From NCBI GenBank assembly GCA_030248295.1, contig JASANH010000115.1:1-64000 (forward strand): a stretch of 64,000 nucleotides of DNA, written 5' to 3'. This document shows positions 51,801 through 63,710 of the stretch, piece after piece. The notes beneath the pieces were generated by a model, which saw nothing but the letters and a program-made list of their open reading frames with translations, searched no databases and was not told the DNA's origin. Source of the stretch: Mesodorylaimus sp. YZB2_4 (Eukaryota > Nematoda > Enoplea > Dorylaimida > Dorylaimidae). The position numbers were made by a program, and so were the translations under genes. Numbering within the stretch: the stretch's first letter is position 1; every line of letters begins with the position of its first letter.

Positions 51801-53115
51801 CCTGTTTTGCGGACCTGTCGGACCAGCGAATCGCTCTTCTGGCTCAAGTCAATCAACGCAATTAACTACAGGGGTGCCATTTGTTTTTGTTGTACTGTTG
51901 ATATGCTTCAAGTTCACTAGGAAATCAACCGAAATGTGAACACACTCTTGCAACAGGATTTCAGTTGAAATTAGTCTGGTAGCCTGGGGGAAACCACTTT
52001 TTTGTGTGAATAACCTGAAAAAGTCAGAAAGTTTCATTTGTCGCTTTGTATGAACCTGAACTGGTTGAAAGCGTAATTATTTTGCTACAAAAGTTTAAAC
52101 GTAAAATTTGCATTAATTTGTGCGGATTCTTCACATATTCTTTCTCCTCACATCAAGTATATGGCTGATGTAAAAAATTTTATATTTCCATTTCGATTAG
52201 TCTCTTGTGTCGAAATACGTTGTTTTACAGGTTCACCCGCTTTGGGACAATTTTGTTCCAAATTTTCAGCGATAACGGGGGTTCATGTCAGCAAGAATTT
52301 TGTAGAGAAAAATTTCCTCTATCGATTGTATGTCTTTATTTTGCTTTTACTCCTTTTGTTCGATTTTTACAAGGTTTTTACCATTTGCGTTCAAAAATTT
52401 GCATGAAAAATCCAATTGAAAAACTGAAAATACAAAATCAAGCTTGGAAACTATGTCGAGCAGATAGAGCGTATTTTTCTCAACAAAGTTTTCGCTGATA
52501 TCAACTTGGGTTATCGCTGAGAATTTTGAGAATCATGCAAATTTAGTGTGATTAGGTGTCTAGTGTACATCTTTGAATTGGCGGGAATTTAAAAAGTTAT
52601 CTTGTCAGTGAAGATGTTGTTTTTGGATTCTAGGTGATAAGAAACGTATTCTACAAGAATACAAGGCGGCGACGTGGGAGGAGAAAGCGAAAATGGAGAA
52701 AAAGTATGGGAAGCAAGTATTGCAACGATTGGTGGATGAATCGATGAGCGAAGATTGGATCACTGAGCACAGCAAAGCGTGTCCCCATTGTCGAATGGGA
52801 ATCGAGGTGAACAGCTTGAAGTCGGGAGGAAACAGGTTTTTTGGTTTCGATTTGTTTGAAAAATTTCCCGCCATTTTTATGATTTAAATTTTTCATGACA
52901 AAAGATCGATTTTGATTGATCTTTTTTAGAAAAACGACGGCTGCAATAAGATGTCGTGCTCAAAATGCGGGACATATTTTTGTTGGTTGTGTATGCGGAT
53001 ATTGAACGAGATCGATCCGTACAAGCATTTCAGCGATCCCAAAGCACCTTGTTATAATAAGCTATTTATGGGCATGATCACCGATGAGCAGGATGCAGCG
53101 TGGTTTTTGCGATGA
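45899..53115 (+). CDS. RNF14: RNF14-like RBR E3 ubiquitin ligase
   Basis: Exons 45899-46082, 46660-47415, 52634-52806 and 52930-53115, 432 aa; all GT-AG and in frame. Start is MMASL (45899, or 45902). The RWD domain spans exons 1-2: EDQEAELLALKSIFEEN at the start, then LYLSFTFDPSYPSASPPSYKL. RING1 follows from about residue 170: FCDVCCRELRGSEC, PCNHVFCRECC. The IBR is RLKCLADDC ... VQCPRPDCGAPVLTD and CAVCHLPFCLYCKK. RING2 is CPHCRMGIEKNDGCNKMSC with the DGC catalytic Cys, then CGTYFCWLC and NPYKHF-like DPYKHFSDP. The C-terminus has CYNKLF as in RNF14. RBR ligases pass ubiquitin through the RING2 Cys. The 5.2 kb intron 2 holds a SINE and foldback elements. TTC27 starts 145 bp downstream. Confidence 0.93.
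47615..48195. mobile_element. Foldback elements with CAGCATCGACCGA end and 170-bp arms, RNF14 intron
   Basis: Arms at about 47672-47842 and 48024-48195 are inverted copies (GAGAAAGTCCCGTTT, ATTTAATCC, GTGTCTTTGGAG, GATAGAGAGTTA in both). Around and between are GGATCGG repeats and CAGCATCGACCGA termini at 47618, 48420 and, inverted, near 47966-47981. A third, partial copy follows at 48420-48630. Non-coding. Confidence 0.65.
48972..49427 (+). mobile_element. tRNA-derived SINE with 13-bp target site duplication
   Basis: CTATGCAGCAAAC flanks the element perfectly at 48959-48971 and 49428-49440. The head has A box TGGTGAAGCGG (48985-48995) and B box GGTTCGATCCC (49049-49059) inside a perfect T arm (CCGGG-TTCGATC-CCCGG). 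The wide A-B spacing resembles a class II (Leu/Ser-type) tRNA. A second B-box-like GGTTCAAAGCCC at about 49196 hints at a two-part body. The 3' end is A-rich (AAAAATTTTAAAAAAAA). The exact duplication suggests fairly recent insertion. Confidence 0.88.
49428..52633. other. Rest of RNF14 intron 2, no gene seen
   Basis: Contains the dispersed repeat at 50226-50430, a minus-strand B box (AGAGTCGAACCT, about 50583-50594), two related blocks starting TTGATATTGCTGCC or similar near 51020 and 51385, and a GCGCGCACTGATGCTCAGGCGC MITE-end fragment near 49798. None of the open frames resembles a gene. Confidence 0.5.
50226..50430 (+). repeat. Dispersed repeat, copy 2 (first copy at 3130-3340)
   Basis: Direct-orientation relative of 3130-3340: GTGCCTTTTGT, GCATGTTGAATAACTG and GTCTAACCTCAACCGCTGT are shared. 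Confidence 0.7.
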
Positions 53116-53260
53116 GCGTAGAAGTGGTGTGGAATGTAGGATGGTGGATAGAAGTTGAGTAAAATGGTTTTAAAACAGATTTGAATTGTGTGATTTTTGT
53201 TGTGATCGAAGTATCTGATCGATATTTTGGATAATTAAGTGATTTTTAGGATTTGATAAA

Positions 53261-56200
53261 ATGTTTGAGTGGATTTTAGGTCTGGCAAAGATGTTGGATG
53301 AAGAATTGAACCTTTTATTGAATTATTATAAAATTGGTAGATTGACTGGAGAAATTAATGATTTATCGAAAGTAATCGATGATTTGAAATTGATCGATCA
53401 ATCGACTGATCATGATCGATTATTGGAAATTATTGAAATAGGAGTGCGGTGTGTGGGCGAATTTGTGAGATTGAATTTTGTTGGACCCTGGTCCAAGGAG
53501 GATAATGAGATTAGGAGGTTGGAGGGTGAGAAAGTTGGTGAGAATTTATCGTTGAATGGGGAGCCGGCTTACGATTTGTGTCGTGCCCGTTTTCTGCTTG
53601 ATTATGCCAAGTCGGTATTTGTGGGAGAGCATCAGGAAATGGTGAGGAATCGATTACCATCCGTGGCGTGGTGGACGGCCAGGGTGTGCTGGATTTGGCA
53701 GTGTTTGTTCGTCGATAGGAGGGTCGAACTGAGAGTAAGTGGGGATGGGGGCGTGCGCTGGTGGTGGTACAGCTTGGGGAGGGAACGGACTCGATTGGAG
53801 GGGGGTGGTGCATGCAGTGTGATGAATGTGTCCATCTGGCTGGGATGGATTTGGGGTGGAATTTTGAGTGGGTGGTGTAACATGTGAGAGCTGGGGAGGT
53901 GCTGGGATTGTGTGCAGTGGAGGAGTTCATGTCATAAGTTCAGTGCGCAGGAGGCTCTTTCAGCATCAGCTAGGACATGTCTTAAAGTTGAGACGGTCGA
54001 ATCACAATTGTCAGGTCAGGTCAGGTCAGGTCACACTGTCACAATCACTGGTCAGCATTGTCATGTAAGCACCCTTCTGTAACGTGCGCTATAAATCGGC
54101 TGTACTCTGTGCTTCGTGCCAGTAGAAAACCCTGCTGTTTACGCCATGGAAACTTCGGCGGGGTATAAATTTCCCCTGGCTGGTTTCAGCCGCAGACTGC
54201 TCCTAGTCAGAGGTTTTGCCCCCCCCCCCCCCACCAGCTTCAGTCGCCCAGTTATCATATGATTGCAGAGAGTGCAGCCCAAACAGTCTAAAGTCATGTA
54301 GTGCAGTTGGACATCAGTGCAGATCAGCGATGCACCAATCTGAGTTGGGTGGAGATTATGTACCAAAAACTTGATCCTGGACTGAGAGTCGAACCTGCTC
54401 CTTTGGACTTAGGAGCACTGTGTGCTAATCACCTGCGCTATCGACAGCATCTGTACAGTGGATCTCTGAACTAGGGCTTGTAGGCTGTGTGATATCAGCA
54501 CTTGACACATGGACACATTGCATATCGACTGTTGCGAGTGGAGTCTGTCTGTTTGGGTGAGCTGAGGTTAGCAGAAAGGGGCAATGATGCAGGCAAGCAG
54601 TGCACTTTCAGTCAAATAAGACGCATTAGAAATCCTAAATCGATGTCATAGTGGTGCGCAGGTCAAAAATTTGGGCTTGGTTTTGGCTCTGATTGTGAAA
54701 AGAAACGGGCTGAAACTTGCCTTATCGATTTATTGAAGCAGTCACACTCACGAACTTTGATTTCAGGATATTCAATTTGATCAGTTTAAATTCTTAGACG
54801 CTTATTTTTCCTGCAATTCCCTGCCAGCTGACGTGGCTGCTTGTTACGCTCTGGAGAAATCGCGGGCCTATTGTTTCTATTATGAATACGAGAAGGCTGA
54901 GGTGGCGTTAAAAGAGGCGTTGAATTTGGTAGGATTGAATAAAGTGCATTTGACTGGCGTGCTGGGACGAAGGACGAAATTTCAAGTCAAAGATGTCGCT
55001 CAGTTGGCTTTGGAAGATGAGGACGAATTGGGAGAAGATGAGGTAAGGAGGGGGCGGGGTGGAGGCTTGTAGGTGACTCAGTGGAATGAGTGTGGATTGT
55101 TAATACTATTGAGGCGGGTTCGAATCTCGCTCAAGGTTAAAGTTTTTGTGTGTATGCTGCATCTTTAGTGGAATGATAAGCACGACAGAGTGGCGTAATC
55201 TAGCACCATGATGACGTCTTGTGGTGGTCGCTATCATCATGAGGTAGATCATGACCTGATTTGGTTGGAGATTGGCTCATTTTTTTTATCATAATAGCTT
55301 GTCACAACCTGATATCGTTAATGACCGTCATGACTGACGCGGTCATGAATAATCATAACCTGACGTAATGCAAGGCATGCAATTGATCATGATCTGATGC
55401 TGCATCAGATCATGAACAGTCTGATGCCACGTGTTTGTTGTCATGATCGGATCATCATGATGTCAGGCTTATGATTATTTACGACCTTGTCATTCCTGAT
55501 CGGCATGATGATCAGGCTGATCATGACCTATGATCATGATTGCCATGATAACCAGTCTGATCATGCAGGTCAGTCTGATGTCAGGTCTTGCTTATGATCA
55601 TCATGGGCTAGGATCATGACCTGACATGAGCATCAGTTTATGATCAGCCACGGCTGATCATGACCTTCAGTCTGATGTCAGATCTTGGTGGTCATGATCA
55701 TCACATCAGGTTATGATTATTATTAACTGTATTAGTCATAATGGTCATGACCAGACATCATCGATCGTGTATAGTCACGATCATACTTGCCAATGAGGTC
55801 GTGATCATGATGTTATCTGGCATCATCATGACGCCTTGGTGGTCGTGATCTGGCGTGAGGTGACCTGGCGTCAGGTCATGATCCTCACTTATCACCCGAC
55901 TTCGCGCTCACGATCTTCTGTCGCGCTCACAAAAACTTTAACTCAGGACAGATCATGATCAGTCATGGCATGCCACTGATCATGATCTTATATCAAGGGT
56001 ATCAGGGTATCAGTCTGATGCCACGTCTTGGTGGTGGTCTTGATCACCATATCAGGTCGTGATCATGACCTGTCATTAACGTCATGGCTGATCAGTCTGT
56101 CGTCACTTCCTAATGATCATGATCATCATATTACGCTATTATTATTCGTGCATGACCATGTCAGCCTCAGCCATGATGAGATCAAGTCATTATCAGTCAT

Positions 56201-59200
56201 GGCATGCCACTGATCATGACCTGATACTAAGGGTATCAGTCTGATACCTTGTCTTGGTGGTGATCATAATCACCATGATATCAGGTCGTGATCATGACCT
56301 GACATTAAAATCATGGCTGATCAGTCTGCTGTCACGTCCTGATGATCATGATCATCATATTACGCTATGATTATTCGTGCATGGCCATGTCAGCCATGAT
56401 GAGATCAGGTCACTATCAGTCATCATGATTATGAAATCTCGTGATTAGTCACAATCGTAAATGCCAATCAAGTCATGATCACGGCCTGATCTGACCATCA
56501 CAGCCCGATCCAATCATGACTGATCACAACCCGATCCAATCATGACTGATTACAACCCGATCCAATCATGACTGATCACAGCCTTATCCAATCATGACTA
56601 ATCATTATGATCATGATCATAATCACGATGCCGTGTCAGGTATCGATATCTGGCATTCTGATCATGACCGCACCTCGCCCAATTCTCAACCTGATCAGAT
56701 CATGACTGATCACATGATCTGATCTGATCGCGACTAATCATTAAGATCATGATCATTATCATGGTGTCAAGGCAAATATAGTTATCAGACATTCTGATCA
56801 TGACCTCACCTAACCTCGCCCAACTCACGATGTGATCCATCCGGCATGTCATAATTGCCTCCAATACAATCTTTCATTCTAGTTTCAGTATCGATCGACT
56901 TCGGCTCTTAGCGAATATCCGATCGATATCGCTCTAAACGACGATACATTATTGGAAAAGACTGAATACAAATCGATAGTGGTTCGTCGACCATTGTCAA
57001 CGATTCAGGAATGCGCTTTGATAACATTGTTGAACAATATTGGCCAGACACATTCGACCGACGAGGTCTTATTGAAAGAAGTGCAGAAGGCTTACGTTGA
57101 TCGATTATTGCATCACCCAATCACCTACGTGTGCAAGTATATGGCATTGATTGGACGATGTCGATTAGAGGCCAACGATGGACGACGCGTGGAACGTGCT
57201 TTGGCTCAGGCTGAACAATTGGTCAAAGAGTTCGATAATGGTCGAGCGAATGGCGAGGATCGAATGAGATGCGTTCATACGATCAATGTGCCACCGATTT
57301 GGGAAGTGAGGAAAATGGAAGCGGGATTATTGATTAGTTTGGGATGTACGAGTGAAGCGTTGAGGATATTTACGGATTTGAGATTATGGGATGATGCGGT
57401 GAATTGTTATCGTCGATTAGGAATGTTAGATCGAGCCGAGGCCATTATTCGAGAACAGCTGGAGAAGAAAGAGACACCGCATTTGTGGTGTTTATTGGGC
57501 GATGTTATCGATGATGAATCGTGTTATTTGAAAGCTTGGACAATGAGTGGGCGTCGATTGGCCAGAGCGCAATCGCAGCTGGGTATGATGTATTTTGTCA
57601 GGAAAAGATACGACGAGGCGGTCAAAGCATTCGATACTGCATTGGCTATCTTGCCGTTGGATGTGAGTGGCGAGAATGGAGATTGTGTTTTTTGGGTGCT
57701 GGGGGGGGACTGATGGGATGAGGGGAAATATTTGAAGAAACCTAGGGTTTTTACAAAGCCAGAAAAAGTGAGCTGATATAAGCATGCCCGGAAAACCTGG
57801 AAAAGACGGAATTTTTAAGGGCCTGAACGCATGGGAATATCAGGGATGAACCCATAAGAGCTGAGACTCTGCAGAATGAAGAGGAAATGGGTGAGGGGAC
57901 GAGTTGTACAGGGAATCTTTGGGCGTTGGGTCCTCAGGCGAGGTTTGCTAGTGGTAGGTGCCCTTTCGAGAGAAGATGGAGATATCTACAGGAGAGGGGT
58001 CTTGACTTGTCGACTGGTAGGGGAAGGTTCCAATCTGGGATGTCCTGACACTATGAGGAAGCCGAATTGAATGAGAAGCAAGAACGCCTGACAAAGGATG
58101 CCTGTAGAGCCAAATAGGCTTTCCTTATTCATCATCTACTTGACCTGTTTTACCTGTCATTGAGCTGTCTTACCAGCGCACCCAGATGGCAAGAGATGTG
58201 AGAGCGAAGTCCCTGGGACAAAAATGTCTGACTGAAGGAAGGCAAGTCTCGTGAGTATTTGCTGTTCAAACGTCAACCAAAGTGGGTGAAATCTTCAAGC
58301 TAAGGGAGAGTATTGATTTCCCGACAGCCTGCTGTGCTGGTTACAGCTGCATTGCAACTGAAACTGATGATTTCAACTGCATTGCAACTGAAACTGATGA
58401 TTTCAACTGCATTGCAACTGAAACTGATGATTCCAGCTGCATTGCTTGCATTTGATGACTCTAGCTGCATTGCAACTGAAACTGATGATTTCAACTGCAT
58501 TGCTTGCATTTGATGACTCTAGCTGCATTGCAACTGAAACTGATGATTTCAACTGCATTGCAACTGAAACTGGTGATTCTAGTTGCATTGCTTGCATTTG
58601 ATGACTCTAGCTGCATTGCAACTGAAACTGATGATTTCAACTGCATTGCTTGCATTTGATGACTCTAGCTGCATTGCAACTGAAACTGATGATTTCAACT
58701 GCATTGCAACTGAAACTGGTGATTCTAGTTGCATTGCTTGCATTTGATAATTCTAGCTGCATTGCAACTGAAACTGATGATTTCAACTGCATTGCAACTG
58801 AAACTGATGATTCCAGCTGCATTGCTTGCATTTGATGACTCTAGCTGCATTGCAACTGAAACTGATGATTTCAACTGCATTGCTTGCATTTGATGACTCT
58901 AGCTACATTGCAACTGAAACTGATGATTTCAACTGCATTGCAACTGAAACTGGTGATTCTAGTTGCATTGCTTGCATTTGATGATTCCAGCTGCATTGCA
59001 ACTGAAACTGGTGATTCTAGCTGCATTGCTTGCATTTGATGACTCTAGCTACATTGCAACTGAAACTGGTGATTTCAACTGCATTGCAAGTTAAACTGAT
59101 GATTCCAGCTGCATTGCAACTGCAGTTGATTATTGCAGTGCCATCTGAATCGCAAGTGAAACTATGATCATAGCTGCGACTGTCTCTGTCGAAAGTATCA

Positions 59201-60394
59201 TAGATTTCCCTAATGCCATTCAAGGCCTAAAGCATTCTGAAATCTTCAATTTACCTCAGGTTATTCATTGAAAATCATTTTCGCCCTTTGAAGTTAACCA
59301 TGGGCAGCACTGTGCCCGCAGGTGACATAAAGGAGATCCCGCTCATTCCCCCCCCCCCCCCCTTCCCATGCCTCTCACCCACTTCCTCAAATGCCATTCC
59401 CCGTATGAACCCCACAATGAAACCTCGTCTTCCCTGTCTGACCCCCAGGGATCCATACTTGCTGCTGTACCCTCACCCTGGAACCTCGTCTCTCCTGTCT
59501 GACCCAGGCCAGGCCAGACTCGTCTGACAATGAGTACAAGAAAATGATTTCATGTGATCTGATCAATTTTTAACCTCAGTTTCCTTTCAGCTAAAATCCT
59601 GGTACGCCTTGGGTTATTGCGCTATGCAAATAAAAAATTATCAGCGAGCCTCTGAGGCTTATCGTCGATGTACGAATATCGATGTCGATAATTTCGAAGC
59701 TTGGAATAATTTGGCCGCATGTTTTGTGTATTTGGGTGATAAACCGCGCGCTTTTCAAATCTTACTCGAATCAGTCAAATGCAACTATGAGAATTGGAAA
59801 GTGTGGGAAAATTATGTGCATTTAGCTGTGGATACGGGCCATTTTCGAGAAGCATTGATGGGAATTAATCGATTGATCGATTTGAGAGGCAAGTACGAGG
59901 ATGAGGAAGTATTGGATATTTTGGTACGAGTATCAGGTGAGAAGGAAATTGATGAAAATTATGTCAAAGATTTGAGAACATTATTTGGTCGAGTGACGGC
60001 CAAAGTGATTGGAAATGCGTCCATATGGAGATCGTATTCGAATTTGCATCAACCTGATCAGGGATCGATTAATGTGGATGAATGGGAGAAGTATGCGGGA
60101 TTGTTGCAAAAGGCGCATCAAAGTGCTGTCAGAACGTCATCGTGGACGAAAGACGAAAAAGAAACGAAACAGGTGGTGGAATATGTTCGCAAGATGGCCG
60201 AGGCGCAGTTGAAATTGGCTGAGTTGGTGGAAGCCTCGGGATCAATGGACAGATCGAAACAGTTAGTGGCATCATCCAGATTGACAGTGAAAGGAATCGT
60301 GGCCAATTTGATGGCAGAAGATGGTGAAAGAGAGGTGATTCGTGAAGGAATCGATAAGTTAAGAGAGATTATTGAGAGGATCGAGCGATCTTGA
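53261..60394 (+). CDS. TTC27: TTC27-like tetratricopeptide repeat protein
   Basis: Exons 53261-53734, 54767-55042, 56889-57662 and 59591-60394, 775 aa (human about 840). All introns are GT-AG, phase 0. An in-frame stop lies just upstream of the ATG at 53261. Landmarks shared with TTC27: LPSVAWWTARV, YCFYYEYEKAEVALKEAL, LTGVLGRRTKFQ, RRVERALAQAEQL, GCTSEALRIFTDL, LEKKETPHLWCLLGDV, CYLKAWTMSGRRLARAQ, the TPR block RASEAYRRCTNID then FEAWNNLAACFVYLGDKPRA, and VKCNYENWKVWENY. TPR helices mediate protein contacts; TTC27 and yeast Emw1 have been linked to essential growth functions, but the molecular role is poorly defined. Introns 2 and 3 hold large satellites. An AATAAA follows at 60415. Confidence 0.93.
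54385..54440 (-). repeat. tRNA-like A and B boxes, TTC27 intron 1
   Basis: Minus strand A box TAGCGCAGGTGATTAGC (54424-54440) and B box AGGTTCGACTCT (54385-54396). The T arm does not pair, so this is a degenerate tRNA-derived element. Confidence 0.4.
55067..55137 (+). repeat. tRNA-like element beside the TTC27 exon 2 donor
   Basis: A box TGACTCAGTGG (55074-55084) and a T arm that pairs fully, GCGGG-TTCGAAT-CTCGC. The acceptor stem does not pair, so it is a tRNA-derived SINE head rather than a tRNA gene. It begins about 25 nt after the exon 2 donor at 55043. Confidence 0.5.
55190..56860. repeat. ATGATCATGACCTGAT-rich satellite, TTC27 intron 2
   Basis: About 1.6 kb of degenerate, largely palindromic GATCATGA/TCATGATC words. 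A tandem duplication with a period near 234 bases is visible: AGTCATGGCATGCCACTGAT occurs at about 55961 and 56195, followed in both by TCTGAT, TCTTGGTGGT and ATCATCATATTACGCTAT. A shorter CCGATCCAATCATGACTGAT run lies at 56505-56600. Confidence 0.8.
57663..58330. other. TTC27 intron 3, first part, nothing recognised
   Basis: Includes a G8 run near 57706 and no recognisable repeat or exon before the minisatellite. Confidence 0.4.
58345..59115 (+). repeat. Two-unit minisatellite (30 and 28 bp), TTC27 intron 3
   Basis: Unit A (30 bp) starts GCATTGCAACTGAAACTGAT. Unit B (28 bp) is GCATTGCTTGCATTTGATGA plus CTCTAGCT. They share GCATTGC. The order often follows A-A-B-A-B, giving a higher period of 146 bp (for example GGTGATTCTAG at 58572 and 58718). 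About 26 units in all. Confidence 0.9.
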
Positions 60395-60414
60395 AGAAAT
60401 GTTTGATCTTGGGA

Positions 60415-60420
60415 AATAAA
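60415..60420 (+). terminator. TTC27 poly(A) signal AATAAA
   Basis: AATAAA 20 bases past the stop codon, so the 3' UTR is very short. Confidence 0.65.
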
Positions 60421-61072
60421 AGTTTGAGATGAAAGTAGTTTTCTGCAGACCATTTATGGAAAAAGCAGTTTTTGAAGCAGTAGACTGGAGACTGATCATG
60501 CATGATTCAGATCACAATCGATCAAGATAAATCTTTTCGATATCTTCAAATCGAAATCACGTTTTTTAATTTTTCTGATCCATAACTGAGTGCACTTGCG
60601 AAAAAACTTGCAATTTTCGAGTTTGATTCTGCGTTTTTGTGAGTGAGTTGGATCACCATTTTCGATCACCCTGTGATCTGATCCGACTCCAAGTAAGCAC
60701 CTGGCAAATCCGCCAGGTGCTTATCTAGAGTAGAGGACTGTATAACGCGCAGCTTGACTGTTTTTAACAAGCCAAGTTGTTAAATCTTTTAAACCAGAAA
60801 AAATCCTTTAAAGATAAGTATATCATGAAAAAGGCACACTCACTGAGCTGACCCTGACCCACTATCAAAGTCACAACACAACCCAAATCTACCCCGTATT
60901 CAAACCATATCATGATGCTAGAGATTTCTGGTGAAAAAATTTTGGTAAAAAATATCTAAACAGACCCAGTTTTCACTGATCTGCAGTACAATAGATTCAT
61001 ATTGTAGGTGTCAGCCATGCTCAGTGGAATTATAGCCTCTACCCCCCTCTCCTACTGCACATACTATCACAA
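60421..61072. other. Intergenic region between TTC27 and SUOX 3' ends
   Basis: Convergent genes, 678 bp between stops. A palindrome AAGCACCTGGC / GCCAGGTGCTT (about 60695-60722) is the only structure noted. Confidence 0.45.
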
Positions 61073-62876
61073 CTATTGCGCCCTATCCATACTTATGGTG
61101 ATCCTATGCCAAGCATTGTTCAACACACCCCTCACATTCCAAATTCCATTCACAGTGTCTGGTTGGACATTGTAGGATGAATCAGTAGCTTTGCACACCA
61201 GCCTGATCGTACCATCCCCACTGATCATATCGGGAGTCATGGGCAGCTTGCAGGACCACAGTGACCAAGCCCACATTCGATTCCATGATTGTGTCCTGTC
61301 CTGTTCCAACGTGGCTACCTTCCACGTCTTTCCACCGTCAGCTGACACATCGACTCGGACAACGCCTCGTCCTCCACCGCTCCACGCATAGCCTTTTACT
61401 TCGATTTCTTTGCTTCCTGAAAATAAGTGAGCTGGACATAGCAGCAGCTACAGTGGAGCAGCTACAGTACAGCATCCCAGCCTGGCTGACGACTGACGCT
61501 GAACTACATCGCATGCTCTAAATGAGGGAGCAGTCAGCAGAGCGGAGATGCAAAACAGCCGCACAGACTGGCTGCTGGTCAAACTGCTATAGCATGACTC
61601 AGCTATAGCAGCTCAGCTATACAAGGGGTGGAATTTTCCTGATTTTGGCCCTGTACTGCAATTAGTTCCATATTTTTCTTTCGCTGCAGGAGATCAGCGA
61701 TTTCTTGGTCCAACAAAAGGGATTTTGGAAACCTCAGAATGCACCCTCAGCTTTTTCCGAATTCAGCCCAAAAATTCTCTTATTTCCTTGATTTTTCCAG
61801 GCACTTATGATTCCCTGACCAGCCTTGCATGAACCTGTGAAGGGAGCAATTTCTAACTCACCTTTAGGCAAGGTATCTCCATTAACCGGCGTACAAATAG
61901 CAGATTGCACTGGAGCTTCTTGAATAGCCGGTGCTGACTTAAAATCCACAGTATCCCAGTCTGTGCTGGGACTAAATGACTTGTAATCATTTTGCTGCCA
62001 ATGGCTTTGACTTTCAATATCGCTGACGTGGATCTTAGACAACCACTTGACATTGCGTGCGCCGACAACACCTGCAAAATAACCAGTTGCTTTTGTCAGG
62101 CAGTACAGACACTAGGCCATCCTGCTCTGCTGGAAAAAGGCAGACTGGACTATGCTGGTGTGTTGTGCACAATGGCCAAGCATAGTATAGCATAGCGATG
62201 ATACCCACGTGGCTATGCATGCATCTGCAGCTCTGTTCCTCAGCACAGCAGCCACAGACCCACCAGAATCCACTATTTTGCATTCAGCTGGCGCAACCGT
62301 CCTGGGCTGCCCTGCAGGTAGAAGGTGGCATGGACTGTGATTCTGTGCACATGCCTATGCATCCCTGACAACTCGACTGACTCTGCAGACAGTCCACCCG
62401 CTTTTGCACTCTGCTCCCTAGCACAAGAAACCCACTTTGCACTCACCTGGCACAACCGCCCTCAGCGGGAAGCCATGATCCCGCGGCAATGGTTCACCAT
62501 TCATCTCGTAGGCCAAAATCACATCGCCTTTCTTATCCACTGCTTTCTCAACTGGAATCGAAGCCTGGTACCGTGTTCCAGTCGAATCACTATCCAACCC
62601 TTCAAAATGCACATGATTCCAGACTCCTTCATTTCTATGCACTCGATCGTAAGTCAAACCCGAATCAGCCAGCACATCCGACAGACGCACTCCTGTCCAC
62701 GATGCGTTCGATATGGCTGTGAAGCCCCACGTAAGGCCTTTGACAGGTTTGATTGGGTTCAGTTCGTTGCGACGATTGCCAGCACACTGAATTGTGGCTG
62801 TGATTGTGACTGGTTTGTAACGCCGTTTCAGTTCATCCAGCGTAATCCGACGTGTTGGCAGGCCGACTCCACTTAC
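61073..62876 (-). CDS. SUOX: Sulfite oxidase, C-terminal two thirds (partial)
   Basis: Minus strand exons 62876-62447, 62071-61862 and 61416-61073; upstream exons lie beyond the window or were not found. Frame is kept at every join, about 328 codons. The enzyme oxidises sulfite to sulfate in the mitochondrial intermembrane space with a molybdenum cofactor. [15 protein letters not shown] carries the molybdenum-binding Cys. Further blocks are [54 protein letters not shown] and [15 protein letters not shown]. The dimerisation domain holds [39 protein letters not shown] and [10 protein letters not shown]. The N-terminal cytochrome b5 domain is not in view. The first listed exon begins GTAAGTGG right after its acceptor AG, which looks like a donor and could mislead gene finders. 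Confidence 0.92.
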
Positions 62877-63235
62877 CTTAAAGCAAAAACTGGTTACTCC
62901 AGAAAGGCAAGCGAAAGGAGGGATAAGCCACCAATCGAGGCATTAGTGTTGTTTCCTGCTCGAACGATCGGCAGATCACAAATTTAATCAGCCAATCACA
63001 GATTTGATCAGCTGATCGATCAAACGATCACATTTGATCAGCTAATCACAGATGACCCAAGTGATCGACCAGCAGATTACCGATTTGATTAGCTGATCAA
63101 TCAGCATTATACAATTTGATCAGCTGATCGATAAATCACACTGAGACATCTATCAATCGACGCCATTCCGATGATCATCAGAATCGTATCCCTTGATCAT
63201 TAGCATTTTGATATATATATATTGATATAATATAT
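62877..63235. other. SUOX upstream intron part with GATCAGCTGATCGATC words
   Basis: From about 62980 to 63180 the sequence is a degenerate run of ATTTGATCAGCTGATCGATC. No exon seen. Confidence 0.55.
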
Positions 63236-63690
63236 ATTGATGACTAGCCTGATAAATGCATATCGATTGATAAGTAACCTGATCATGCAATATCGTATCA
63301 TAACCAGCCTGATCAATGCATATCGATTGATAAGTAACCTGATCATGCAATATCGTATCATAACCAGCCTGATAAATGCATATCGATTGATAAGTAACCT
63401 GATCATGCAATATCGTATCATAACCAGCCTGATCAATGCATATCGACTGATAAGTAACCTGATCATGCAATATCGTATCATAACCAGCCTGATAAATGCA
63501 TATCGATTGATAAGTAACCTGATCATGCAATATCGTATCATAACCAGCCTGATCAATGCATATCGATTGATAAGTAACCTGATCATGCAATATCGTATCA
63601 TAACCAGCCTGATAAATGCATATCGATTGATAAGTAACCTGATCATGCAATATCGTATCATAACCAGCCTGATCAATGCATATCGACTGA
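63236..63690 (+). repeat. 60-bp satellite with 120 and 240 bp higher-order periods
   Basis: Nearly eight head-to-tail 60-bp units (ATAACCAGCCTGAT, AATGCATATCGA, TGATAAGTAACCTGATCATG). Units alternate GATAAATGCA and GATCAATGCA (120-bp period). Every second GATCAATGCA unit has CGACTGA instead of CGATTGA (240-bp period, at 63421 and 63661). As 60 is a multiple of 3, open frames of 157-203 codons run through both strands; they are not genes. Confidence 0.95.
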
Positions 63691-63710
63691 TCACCATAAG
63701 AGGACTCTGA

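Noticed and set aside
54385-55137. Functional tRNA genes in TTC27 introns
   Set aside because: A and B boxes are present but acceptor stems do not pair; better explained as SINE heads.
58300-58835. Cys/Ser-rich repeat proteins in both strands of the TTC27 intron
   Set aside because: Translations of the 30/28-bp minisatellite, intronic and without start context.
63236-63690. CRISPR-like regular array
   Set aside because: Units are contiguous 60-mers with no unique spacers, in a eukaryotic intron or intergenic region.
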